From the NCBI GenBank assembly GCA_944474755.1, contig OX104117.1, forward strand, positions 58,665,522-58,729,521: a DNA stretch of 64,000 nt, read 5' to 3'. This DNA comes from Limnoperna fortunei (Eukaryota; Mollusca; Bivalvia; Mytilida; Modiolidae). Shown here piece after piece: positions 46,514-57,111 of this stretch (positions are counted from its first letter, which is position 1; each line of letters starts with the position of its first letter). The notes below the pieces were generated by a model. That model ran no database searches, was not told the origin of the DNA, and saw only the letters and a program-made list of their open reading frames with translations. The translations under genes were made by a program, and so were the position numbers.

Positions 46514-46844
46514 CATCGTGTCAGATTTAATAAAACATTTTCATCCAGTTAATCTATAAATAATTCATTTCTTTGGATATTTTTCTCTAGGAATATAATC
46601 ATCATACATCCAATCAAGCTAATTTAAGCACTGGATTTAAGTCACATTGTTGTCACATGACTTTTTTTTCAAAATGAAAGTGAAATGCAGGAATGTAAGG
46701 GTATCGATGGAAATGAGCTTAGAAATGGACTTAAATCAGCTTGATTGAAGGTAAGATGATTATATTCCTAGAGAAAAATATCTAAAGAAACGAATTATAT
46801 ATAGAGTAACTGGATGAAAATGTTTTATTAAATCTGACACGATG
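46514..46844. mobile_element. 331-bp foldback MITE with ~115-bp arms
   Basis: The left arm (46514-46628) begins CATCGTGTCAGATTTAATAA, AACATTTTCATCCAGTTA and continues through CTCTAGGAATATAATCATC to CAATCAAGCTAATTTAAG. The right arm (46730-46844) is its inverted copy with a few mismatches and indels, ending AAATCTGACACGATG. The loop is about 100 bp. Flanks share only AAA, so the superfamily is undetermined. No ORF of note. Confidence 0.85.
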
Positions 46845-47383
46845 AAATGTGCCGACCCAGACCGGTGTCGCAAAATCCACTGTTTTGCTTATGGAGAGCT
46901 CTCTGACGTCCCACGCAAAAAAAAATAAAAATAAAAAAAGCGTTGGACGGCAGAGGATTCTCGGACTAATGCCAGAGACTGGATTTTGATTGCACAATAG
47001 CCATTCACTTAGCACAACTTTCTAGTTCCATCTGGGTTTCTTTGTTTTTCTAAGCTTGTCACTTACTTATTCATATGATGATCTGTTCACCCTCACAAAT
47101 TATTTCACATTTTTGGTAACAACCTTTTTGACGTCTTCAAATTGAAGTTCAATCGGTGTAAGGAGAGCAATGCCAAAGCCAAGCCATCTTCACTAATTGT
47201 GTTTCTTACATTGGGATAATGTTTGTGTAAAGGCTGGGCGATTGGTTTAAATGTTGGGAGTCCACATGAATGATGGTCAAATTTGTACAAAAAGCAATAA
47301 TTCACTTGGTTTTTCAGTTCCACTCGTTTGTTTTTGGTTTACAGGATATGGACAGTTTTAAAATGGGAGGTAATTCGAGGTGA
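46845..47383. other. Intergenic DNA with one A-loop hairpin
   Basis: A hairpin CGTCCCACGC ... GCGTTGGACG (46909-46950, one mismatch) encloses an A-rich loop. Short ORFs at 46782-47015 and 47105-47323 (minus) show no recognisable domain. Confidence 0.45.
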
Positions 47384-47392
47384 TGCTAAAAC

Positions 47393-49315
47393 GGTGGTCG
47401 GTATTTCGGGTAGCCCGAACCCAAACCCGAGACAAAATCCCCGAGACAGAAATCGACTTTAATGAATTACTTAGTTATTTGATAAAATTTTTCACAAAAT
47501 ATTTGACAAATATGATAAGCTTCTGATATTGAATTATTACATTTAAGTAAACACGTAATAAAACGTATACTCATGAAAATATTGCAATTTTTTGTCCTGT
47601 AGGTCGGTATTTCGGGTATGCCGAGATGGGAAGGGGGGTAACTCAGTTCCGGTAACTCATGAGTATTTACAGAATATTTATAAGTATAACATAATAATAA
47701 TAATAATAATATTAATATAATTATAAATTTATGATTATTACCTTAAAAGTCAGTCTAGCTGTTATATTTTGTTTGTAGTTTTACATATAAGTTTTTATTT
47801 TATATGTTGGTAGAGCTTGTGTTTGATATTTAAACCAGAGACATAATTACATGTAATTATATGTCTCTGTTTAAACATAGCAACTGATGATCAAAAAAGC
47901 TTTTTGCCTTTGTCTTGCGTAAATCTAAGAAAAAACAGCAACGTTTAGGTTTCATAACTATTGCAAAAAATAAGTATAAACAATTAAAACACTTAACAGA
48001 TCTGTGTAATTAGTGAATTTATGTTTAAATTTTAACACTTGTTGATGCATGAAATGACAAAGAAACGGGTAACTGTTGTTGAAGGAAAGTTCAAGCAGGC
48101 TGTCACACCGCAAATGGAAAACAATATCCACACATGGCGCAACTTGCCATATATCATCTTACAAATTTGGTAGTCGACATTTAGCTTTGCAGTCTAGCTC
48201 TATGGGTATTGTTGATATCTGCTAATTTTTATTTTGATGTTAAACGAACTGTCCTTATTGGAAACGGCGAAAGCTATAGCAAATAAACCGCAATCCACCC
48301 CATTGTCTTTTTGTTGTACTTTAGGTTTTTTATATTAATAATATTTTCCGCCTGTCCATAAACACGTAAAACATGAATTTTCATAGAGTTAGAGACAGCA
48401 TTCTCAATTCCATTTGCGATGACCAGAATGAAAATACAATCACTAACGTAAAACATGAATTTTCATAGAGTTAGAGACAGCATTCTCATTTCAATTTGCG
48501 ATGACCAGAATGAAAATACAATCACTGTTTGTATTTTAGATTGATATCACCCAATGATCGCTCCCCGTATAAGTAAATTTTGGTATATGGCGGTGGAGCA
48601 GTTTCCAGCTTTAATCCATATTGTCCATATCCCCATTTTCCTTCTTCGGTCAACAGTGGAAAATTGCCGGTCTTGAAATCCATTGATATTTTTAATTGTT
48701 GTTTGAGAATTTGTTGTGTAAAATGTTTTGTATTTGGGCAAAGTTTGTTGTCATTAAGGATGTTGCGTTTTTTCTTTAAATGTTAAACATGTTGCATGCT
48801 GTGTTGTATCCTAATGAGCAGAGCAATTTGCGACTTTTTTGTGTTTTCGGTGGTTTTCAATCGGTTGGAATTCTTGATTTTTGGCTAAAGTGTATCGGGG
48901 CTGGTTTTGTATGGATTTGCTGGTTTCAGGATTATCAGATTTTCTTCTTTTATCTGTCCTTTTACTAGAAAATGTATTTATTTATATTTTTTTACATAAT
49001 AATAATAATAATCATAATAATAATAATATACTTTTCGTTTAGTAAATACTTATCACCATGAGTTAGACCTTAGCTACCTCCCTTCACATCTGGGCATACC
49101 TGAAATACCGACCTACGGAACAAAATATTGCAATTTTTCCATAAATATACGTTTTGTTACATTTTGACTGAAACGTAATAATTCAATATCATAATCTTGT
49201 TATATCTTCCAAATATTTTGTGAAAATTCTGTCTAATAACCACGAAAATCTCTAAAGTCGATTTCTGTCTCGGGGATTTTGTCTCGGGTTCGGGCTACCC
49301 GAAATACCGGCCACC
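47393..49315. mobile_element. 1.92-kb long-TIR DNA transposon with 9-bp target duplication (MULE-like)
   Basis: Flanked by a perfect 9-bp direct repeat TGCTAAAAC (47384-47392 and 49316-49324). Terminal inverted repeats of about 310 bp begin GGTGGTCGGTATTTCGGGTA on the left and GGTGGCCGGTATTTCGGGTA when read from the right, share CCCGAGACAGAAATCGACTT/CTCGGGGATTTTGTCTCGGG-type blocks in inverted order, and end in ATA microsatellites. Long TIRs plus a 9-bp duplication fit Mutator-like elements. The ~1.3-kb interior has only ORFs of 60-70 codons and no transposase, so it is non-autonomous. It contains a tandem duplication at about 48368-48525 and a large palindrome at 47829-47875. Confidence 0.85.
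48368..48525. repeat. 78-bp tandem duplication inside the long-TIR element
   Basis: Two adjacent copies of ACGTAAAACATGAATTTTCA, TAGAGTTAGAGACAGCATTC, TCA..., GCGATGACCAGAATGAAAAT, ACAATCACT. They differ at only a few bases, so the duplication is recent. Confidence 0.85.
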
Positions 49316-50668
49316 TGCTAAAACACTGACTTTGATTGCAGTTTATTATTTATATATATTTATACAGCAAATAATGTTACCATTACTATTTCTACATCTG
49401 TTACTTTTTGGTTTATTATCAATTCATTGATATATATTGAACTTTAATTATGCGTATAGAGATTAATCAATAGAAAAATAAAGAGAATACCTATGAAGAA
49501 AGTCATTTTTCTTGTGGAATTCATCGTATTTTAGAATGGTTGCCATGGCAACATGTAATAATAGCTCAGCAAAAATATCATACAGTAGGTAGAAAGAATC
49601 ATGGAAGAAAATATGACAGTCATTTATTGTAAATAAAAGTACTACTTCAAAAGATAATTTCATTTGATTATGCATAGAAATCCAGTTTTTCTTTTTTGTC
49701 CAATTCTTATTCATTTAGAGTTAGATTTTGTATTAGAAAACAAAAACTGGCAAAAAATTTATTTTTTGTTTTCAGAAGAAGCACCTTAAGACTGCTTAAT
49801 TCCATAAACAATTGTTTGAAACTCTGCTTAACTTTTTCAAAATAAATCAACGAAAAGCGTTTGTTTTTTCATTATTCCAACACCATTTTTTATGTATTTT
49901 ATAGGTGGCGCTGTTTACAATAAAAACAACACCCAAATATTTTTTTTTCAGTCTAGTATAGATTTCTCACATAAACCCTGTTTAGCCTGCAAAGTTTCAT
50001 TAAAATTGGTTAACCTACCATGTGGACTCATTTTAAGGATATTGCATGGTTTTCTCAGAGACTGGGTGTTAAGTAAAAATACAACACAAGGTCTGTTTTC
50101 TGTAGCTTAAACTTTAATTAAACTATGCACAAAGTAGAAATATGACTAGTTTTAAGAAAACTGACATATAATTTGTATACAAAAAGACTCATTGCCATCT
50201 TTTCAGTCCTTTTTGCATGCCAAGTCACTGTAAAAGTAGAAAACATAGCAACTGACTAGACTGATTGGTTCAAAGTACCCAAAAACATACTTGATTCACA
50301 GACTTTACATTAAAACGGCACATTGCAAATGATGCCTATCCATGCCAAATAATTACCTAGAGGCCAGAGGAATGAATAAACACTACATATTGATTCCAAT
50401 ACTGCTGTTTAACCTTCTTTTAAGAAACAAAATGAATACATTTAATCTTTAGTTACAATCTTCACGGTATGATACATGTTTCTGTCTAGCAATAAGTGTT
50501 CACGCATGAAATAGGATCATTGTTTACCTTTTTTTAATCAATTTTTGGTCTGAAAGGTATTATTTAATACCAATCAAACATTTTTATTTCTTGTCACCTT
50601 GGGTTCTACCTTACTGTACTCTATAGAATTGTTAACAGTGTGTTTTTTGCAACAATAATCACTTTTCA
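49316..50668. other. Intergenic DNA with a dispersed-repeat copy
   Basis: AT-rich. The segment at about 49,900-50,075 (GGTGGCGCTGTTTACAATAA, GCAAAGTTTCATTAAAATTGG, GCATGGTTTTCTCAGAGACT) includes the inverted partner of 45,775-45,805. No gene supported. Confidence 0.5.
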
Positions 50669-51084
50669 CAGTGGCCGATCCAGGGGAGGGGCATAAGAGG
50701 CGTATTCCTCCCCTTTAAAAAAACGGAAAGGAAAAAAAGAGAACAGGGAATGTAACAACCAGGGCCGAAGGCAAAAATGTAATCCATGCTCGTTCTTGCC
50801 ATAAATTAATGCATTAACGGTACTAATTCGTTTATTATGATATCTCTGTTGTATACTGTACCAAATAAAGGTTACCGAAACTATAAAAACCTTGTGTTAA
50901 ATAAATTCTTTTTGATTTTTGGAAATTGCGAGAATGCAGGATTTTGCACCATTTCTTATAGAGCTTCTGGGGGCCTTAAACCAAGACCCCCTGCCATAAA
51001 TGCGCCTCTGCATGGCATGGGAGGACCACTTCGTGGCCCTCCTTTTCCGCTATCCCCTTTTATGACCCCCTGTATCCGCACCTG
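50669..51084. mobile_element. hAT-like MITE
   Basis: Left end CAGTGGCCGATCCAGGGGAG and, read from the right end, CAGGTGCGGATACAGGGGGT. Such CAGTGGCGGATCC-type termini are common among animal hAT-like non-autonomous elements. The flanks share TTTCA (50664-50668 and 51085-51089), but a full 8-bp duplication is not evident. Internal sequence includes GCCTTAAACCAAGACCCCCT. No transposase ORF; the 87-codon ORF at 50837-51100 is incidental. Confidence 0.65.
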
Positions 51085-52379
51085 TTTCATGATACCATAG
51101 GCCAAAAAGTCAAATTTCACTGCAGATTATGAAACTTTAAAACCTGAAGATATTATTTTGCAGAAAAGATGTTTTCCTATAGTTAGGTCTGGTACCATTT
51201 CATAAAAAGTACCTGACTAGTGGGATTTGTATATTTGACCAATTTGTAAATTTTGCTCTTACATTTAAGCAAAGCCAAGTTCCGGATTTCCACCAAATTT
51301 TTTTTTTATGTTATTTAATGATTCTGTAAATAAAATAAGCATGCAGTTTAAATATATTGCAATACAAATAAAAATAATGACATTTCCAAAGATGTGGTGA
51401 ATCCTTGTTTTAACAAATTTTAACTGATAAGGACTAAGGTATAATTTTTTTCTTCTGTTCAACAATTTTGGCACAACAGTCAAAATATCACCTCTAATCC
51501 TCTTCTAACTTGAAATAAATGACTATTTCATGGTTTTAGTTATGAATTATTGCTTCCTTCTTCCTGACCCGAAAATGTAAACAAAAAATGATCATGGATT
51601 ACTTCTACAATTCAACTGTTTTTGTACCGTGCACATGCAAACAACAAAATATTTTGAGAGATTGAGCTCCTGACTAAAATAAATAACATATTTAAGTATG
51701 GAGCTGTTTCTTATCGGCCCATGCACTTTTAGTTTACATAAGTTTCTTGAAATTCATCCTGTTTAAGAGCAAAATCTAAAAATAGACTTTGATTCATGTG
51801 ATACCGATGACATCACAAACATGATTATGATTGATTTGGAGTGCATCAATTTGAAGCATTATGTTCAGAGATGATAAAGGCTTAAAATAATTTTTTTCAC
51901 ACAACTTAATTTTTTTCAGAAATTTTGGGCCTTATTGTAATATGGCCCTTATGGTGTGAAAACACTAATCCAATTCTTTAAGATTTTCTACTAAATTTGT
52001 TATTTTTGGAATTAGCACAGCTCTTTTACCTTAAGTGTAGCTTGACTGACACCATATATATCCAGAATCGTACGTGACAGGCCTATGTTCTCTCAAAATT
52101 TCATGACCCCTTTAAAACCTTCCAAGAGAAAACCAACTTCCGGGGTAAACCCCATTCTAAAAATAATACTTTCTTTTCAGAAAATCTTGGTTTATAGGTA
52201 GTAAATGTGACTTAAAGTATACTAAACAACATTAGAACAGACCATGTTAGGACTCAAAATTTTTTTACCTTTCAGAAAAACTTTCATTTATTAAAATCCA
52301 TACAGTAGTTTATAATATACACTGAGATAAACAAGACTATTTTGTTTGTAATTTCTATTTTCTTATATGTTCTAAATTT
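51085..52379. other. Intergenic DNA, nothing assigned
   Basis: AT-rich sequence with no convincing coding or repeat structure on either strand. Confidence 0.45.
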
Positions 52380-53015
52380 GATTGGTCCCCTTTAGTGTCT
52401 TGACACCTAAATTATCACCCCTACTCCTTTTCAGTCATTAAAGTTATCAGGGACTTATTTTCTCTTTGCTGGGTTATGTTTATTGTGCACCAATTGTCAC
52501 TGCCATATAATACTATGGGTTTGATAGTATGATCAAATATATGAAGAAGACATTTTATAGAAGGAGTTTATGATTTCATGTTTGTATATAATTTAAAAGA
52601 AGCTTTAAGTGCTTTGTCATATAGCATTTTTTTGGCTTCATTAATTTTCCAGTATTGCACATTGTAATACCTAAATATTTATAAGATTTTACACATTTTA
52701 TGTCATTTACATTTAAACTAATTTTTTCTTCAAGCAAACTTCCATTTCTATTGAAGATTACTTCTTAGTGGTACATTTATTTGTAAGCACCGCTTGTAAA
52801 ATATCTAGTTTCTTTTTTACATCCCCTTGGAGTACACAAATTTGAGATGTGAAAACTCTGTCATATATTGCTCTATCTTACACATAGTTTATCTGAGCTA
52901 TACACTAATTTCATTACCTTATAGAAATTACCTTTAATAAAAGTTGTAACATAATTCCACAAGGAATCACAGTGTCAAATGCCTTAAGAAAGTCTACAAC
53001 ACAAGCAAATATTTT
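52380..53015 (-). pseudogene. LINE reverse-transcriptase remnant
   Basis: On the minus strand the following occur in the correct order: VVDFLKAFDTV (polymerase motif A with its first catalytic Asp, about 52970-53005), KSYKYLGITMC (52657-52690, the conserved block after the palm) and LLHIFDHTIKPIVLYGSDNW (about 52490-52550, the 'DHTVKPILLYGSEIW' block). Stops and frame changes lie between them, and the YADD box (motif C) is not recognisable. It is a decayed LINE of the RTE/CR1-like kind; the exact clade is not assigned. It abuts the DIRS-like element that follows on the other strand. Confidence 0.82.
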
Positions 53016-53240
53016 TTTTAACCTTGTCTAAAAAATATATAAATTAATACAAATGCTCTGATATGAGTGATCACTTCCTAAATCCAAATTGAGTTACACG
53101 TATGAAATTCTTTTACATTCGCCTTGGTTCTTCAAGGGTATCATATTGCATAATAATATGAGGTATGCTGCAAGACATACCGTGCACATCTCGGTTCACA
53201 GAGGTCAAAATACTGACCCATAACAATGACCTTCGCTGGG

Positions 53241-53247
53241 TATAAAA
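53241..53247 (+). promoter_or_regulatory. TATA box of the DIRS-like element
   Basis: GCTGGGTATAAAACCACTTG holds a canonical TATAAAA in a less AT-rich setting, about 410 bp before the gag-like start codon. A start site near 53270 would place the whole stem-loop series in the leader. Direct repeats GCAAGACATACCGTGC (53171) and GCAAGACGTACTGTG (53290) flank it and may belong to a terminal repeat. Confidence 0.5.
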
Positions 53248-53405
53248 CCACTTGTCCACATGGAAATCGCCATTATTATATTTGAGACGGCAAGACGTAC
53301 TGTGTTAAAGTTGTTTCGTGTGTTAAATTAAGGACTACTTATCTATTTCACTGATATAGTAGCATATAGTTTGTTGTTTATTTCACTCGTTATATTTGAC
53401 AACAT

Positions 53406-53577
53406 GGCTGACTGAAATAGCCACTGTTTCGTAATTTGTTTGGTAATTTAAATAGACGCATTTTATTTTGGCTGACTGAAATAGCCATATTTAATTTATC
53501 CAGGCTGACTGAAAAAGCCATTTTTTGTTGGACCGACTGAAAGGGTCCATTCTTTATGTCTAGACGTGGGCTAGACT
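53406..53577 (+). promoter_or_regulatory. Series of five short stem-loops in the DIRS-like leader
   Basis: GGCT-GACTGAAAT-AGCC occurs at 53406-53422 and 53470-53486, GGCT-GACTGAAAA-AGCC at 53503-53519, and TGGACC-GACTGAAAG-GGTCCA at 53529-53549. The loop word GACTGAAA is constant. In the fourth copy the stem differs on both sides and remains paired. A fifth hairpin, GTCTAG...CTAGAC, follows at 53559-53577. All lie 70-250 bp upstream of the gag-like ORF. Function is unknown; packaging, dimerisation or translation control are possibilities. Confidence 0.7.
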
Positions 53578-53651
53578 ATAAATTGTGTATTACCCCTTGT
53601 GGTTATTTTTAGAATACGGGAAATTTTGTCACCTAATTATAGTTGGTAAAT

Positions 53652-55185
53652 ATGTCGGATGTGAATTCCGACGCTGTCTTATCTTGTACCTCGGAGGATG
53701 AGGGTGATATTTTAAAGGATCAAGGTGAATCTATTAATCAAAAAATTTATTCTGATAAAATGAGTACTAGATCATGTGCTCAGGGTTCTGAAAATGTTAA
53801 TGCTGCTGCATGTAAAAACAGAGTAATTAAGGGTACTGCTATGAAACGCAAGTTACCGGCAAGTAAAGTTGTTAATAAAAATAAGGGTCCAAAAAAGAGC
53901 AAAAAATCTAATTCTTTTCAGGACATTGAGGCCTTAAAATCTACACTAGGCATTGATACTATTGTTAATAGTATTACATCCTTAACAGGTCTTGTAAAGA
54001 ATTTTCAAGCATCATCAGTAAAAATGAATGCTAAAACCCCTGCTTTTAGTACTGGTCGCCCATGTTCCTCCACAAATGCTTGCACTACTCCATCTGCAAC
54101 TGTCACTCGACCAACCCCATCTGCTACTGTTAGTCGCCCCCCTGTAGATGAGGTTGCTTCAACTGAATATATAACTTCATTGGTTGATGTTCCAATTGAT
54201 GAGAATGGTAATTATTACCCTTTTGTTAATATTCCTGAAACTCTAGGTATGACCTTGATTATTTTGACAATCAAGATGATGTTAGTTCTGAAGGACTAAA
54301 TCCTCAATTAGCTTTTCAGCAAGCATTTGATAACCTGAGTGAATTTGATACAGAGGTTAATAAGTTAATGACCCTGTAAATGTTCAGATTCCTACATTGT
54401 CTGGCATTGTTCCCAATTCTGATGATAATGAAGCTATGGATGAGCAGGTATGGAATATTCCCCAGTTGAATATGGAGGAAAAAACTGGACCTAAAATAGG
54501 GACAGGCTTGGCTAAAGCAGTAAATGCAGCTCATACAATCAAATCAGACAAAGATAGTATTTCAGATATTGCTAAAAAGTATGTGCGCCCTGAAAATGCG
54601 ACTTATCTTTGTGCACCAAAATGCAACAAAGAAATATGGAACCCTTTGGGTTCAGTACCGCATGCAAAAGATCTCTCATTACAAGAAGTACAGAAATATA
54701 TGGCTTTGGGTTTAGTTCCTATAATATATATGATGGACAATTTGTCCAAGAAAAAAGAGCTTGATATAGTTTCTGCTAGAAATGGCTCGACTGATGCCAT
54801 AAGTCTATTTGGCCATGCTTTTTATTTGTTGTCCAATAAAAGACGTCAGAGTTTGCGAAATTTTTTAAATGATAGATATGCTAAAATCTGTGGCAATGAC
54901 GTCCCAATAACTAACCAGTTGTTTGGGGACAACTGTCTTTCAAAATTAAAAGAAATGGGGGATATCACTAGAATACCTATAGCCAAATCTTTTTATAGAC
55001 CACCCCCTTATTTTTCTCGTTCTGGGAATTTTCCCTCTGGTAATTTAAACTTCAAAGGCCCTGTCCTCAGACGAGGAGGACAGGGCTTCAGAGGCAATGT
55101 TCAAAAGCGAGACTTCCTGAATCGCCAAATGCCCATAGGCAGACGACCAAGACCAGACTTGCCTACTCATTTCAGGCAAAAATAG
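53652..55185 (+). pseudogene. DIRS-type retrotransposon gag-like ORF1, two frameshifts
   Basis: The ATG at 53652 opens MSDVNSDAVLSCTSEDEGD. The first part has an acidic N-terminus, a basic K/R stretch (KNKGPKKSKKS) and a T/P-rich linker. The frame is lost near 54247, continues in a second frame to about 54367 and in a third to the stop at 55183-55185. Each shift is consistent with one lost base. The last part carries the conserved DIRS ORF1 signature: ENATYLCAPKCNKEIWNPL, KDLSLQEVQKYMALGLVPII, DAISLFGHAFYLLSNKRRQ, NQLFGDN. Its C-terminus is R/G/F/P-rich (RRGGQGFRGN), suggesting nucleic-acid binding. In intact elements this protein packages element RNA. Only two lesions in 1.5 kb imply a fairly young copy. 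Confidence 0.85.
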
Positions 55186-56465
55186 TAAGGCACTCCCCAA
55201 AAAATCGTAATTTGAGGTGAAAAATAGTAAAGCATATAATTAAGTGTTAAAAAGGTTGTAATATAGCCAGATATATTGTAGAAACTGCACATTTTTATTG
55301 TCTTTAATTCTAAACAAATAATAACCTAACGGACACATCAAATTCAATGTATTGACTTCTGGTTTAAAGATGTATATTTTAAAATTGTCCCTGAAGCTTC
55401 AATTTAAACCCAAAATTTCAAAGAAAACAACATTGACAGGAAAGTTAACATATTTGTTTGATATAAGGTGTAGGACCACCAAATACGGGGAACCAGTCCA
55501 GAGGTTGTACGTAAAAGTAGTACTAGTCAACAGACAGGTTCACTCTTGCATCATATAGAATTTGAACCGCACATGATACCAGAATAAATTTGGTTGCTAT
55601 TTACATCTGCAACTGAGAGATTGAAAAATTAAGAAATAATGCATTTCTTGATCAACAAGCTAATTTTTCATGATAACGCGCATGTGAGGTCTTTGTATGT
55701 TTTCATGCATTTCTTGAAAACCGCTGAAAGGAATTCAACAAAATTTTAGAATTTGTTTCGACTAACATAAATCTAAGACCAGGAAAAATTTTATTTAATT
55801 TGTTGAACAAAAACATCTTCTTTAGGTGTAGGACCACCAAATACCGCGAACCAGTCCAGAGGTTGTACGTAAAAGTAGTACTAGTCAACAGACAGGTTCA
55901 CTCTTGCATCATATAGAATTTGAACCGCACATGATACCAGAATAAATTTGGTATTTTTGGAAAGCTGAATATTCTAGGAAACTTGAGGATAAAGTTTTAT
56001 TGGTTTTAAATGAATATAAAAATGTTGAGAGTCAATTAGGGACAAGCACTATTTTTGGACTGAAATAGAAAGTGAAAGTAGATTTTTAGACCACATGGAC
56101 TTCAGGTTGAGCGTTGTTTCTTATATGCAATGAAACATATTGTGAAATTTTGACAGAATGTTCGGCCAGTGCATTTTTATAGGGGACAGAAGTGTCACTT
56201 AATTTGAAACAAAGGTAAATTTTCTAGGATAAGTCAAAATAATCAAATTTTAATATAGCCGAAGAGTAAAAAATCTATGGTGGTCCTACACCTATAACAG
56301 GAAGCGGAAATGGCAATGTAAAGATAATACATAGAGTCAAACTAAAAATGACGCAACGGAAATGACAAAAATCCGGATTTTTGAAAAATCGTAAGGAATA
56401 TAGTAAAAATCGTAATGGCGTAATATAGCCTTAAAAATCGGGAGCCTTACGCCAAAATCGTAAGG
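55186..56465. mobile_element. DNA insertion separating the DIRS gag and reverse transcriptase
   Basis: Outer ends look inverted: GTAAGGCACTCCCCAAAAAATC on the left (about 55182) and AAATCGGGAGCCTTAC on the right (about 56437-56452). Within it a ~127-bp block, GTGTAGGACCACCAAATACG and AACCAGTCCAGAGGTTGTAC onward, occurs twice (55468 and 55825), and GGTGGTCCTACACCT near 56280 is the inverted end of that block. This suggests a second element (ends AGGTGTAGGACCACCA) with a duplicated left part nested in the first. No DIRS protein is encoded here, and the reverse transcriptase resumes after it. Confidence 0.6.
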
Positions 56466-56469
56466 GTAG

Positions 56470-56940
56470 GCAAGTCTGCAAGACCCTTCATGTCACAGGG
56501 CTCACCACAAATCCTTCCAGGAAAGGACCAGAGACGTCGCTTTTAGATAAAGGGACAACTTCTAAGGTGAGGTGTTTGAATTATGATTACTGGTGTAAAT
56601 ACACTTCTGATGAGTGGATTCTTGAGACTATATCTGGGTATAAAATTGAGTTTACTCAGCTCCCTTGTCAGAACAAAATACCAAATGAGATCCCCTTTTC
56701 TGATGAACAGGCTAGTATTGTCAATGAAGAGGTCTCAAAGTTACTGCAGAAAGGAGCTATCAAGCTGGTTGAGAAATCAGATGATCAATTTATTTCTACC
56801 ATTTTTATTGTACCTAAGAAAGATGGGACAAGTAGACCTGTAATTAACTTGAGGTATTTGAATGAGTTTGTGGAATATCACCACTTTGAACAAGAAAATT
56901 TGTCATTTGCTCTTGACCTTATTCAGACATATTTTAATTT
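56470..56940 (+). pseudogene. DIRS-type reverse-transcriptase N-terminal fragment
   Basis: An open frame of about 130 codons contains YTSDEWILETISGYKIEFTQ, SDEQASIVNEEVSKLLQKGA, FISTIFIVPKKDGTSRPVIN and LRYLNEFVEYHHF, the finger region and motif 1-2 of DIRS/Ngaro-like polymerases. Similarity stops after about 56935 (SFALDLIQ), followed by NFNFNP-type low complexity and a stop. The palm with YxDD, RNase H and the tyrosine recombinase of intact DIRS elements are all absent. It belongs with the gag-like ORF upstream, from which the insertion separates it. Confidence 0.85.
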
Positions 56941-57111
56941 TAATTTTAATCCAATGATACCCTTTTGAGCCTCAGGCTCATTATAAGAATGCTCCTCATC
57001 CTTCACATCCTTACAGGTATGCTTGGATGAGGATACATTATTATCTTAAATAAATTTGTTCATAAAACCTGTATTTTATAATTTCAATAAGCACTTATTC
57101 AAATAATTTTG
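56941..57111. other. Junction DNA after the truncated DIRS element
   Basis: Contains the near-palindrome GAGCCTCAGGCTC at 56967-56979 and AT-rich DNA. The last 11 bp are the left target duplicate of the next retroposon. Confidence 0.4.

Noticed and set aside
54316..54534. Minus-strand ORF opposite the DIRS gag-like gene
   Set aside because: Shadow of the coding strand; the plus strand carries the recognised protein signature.
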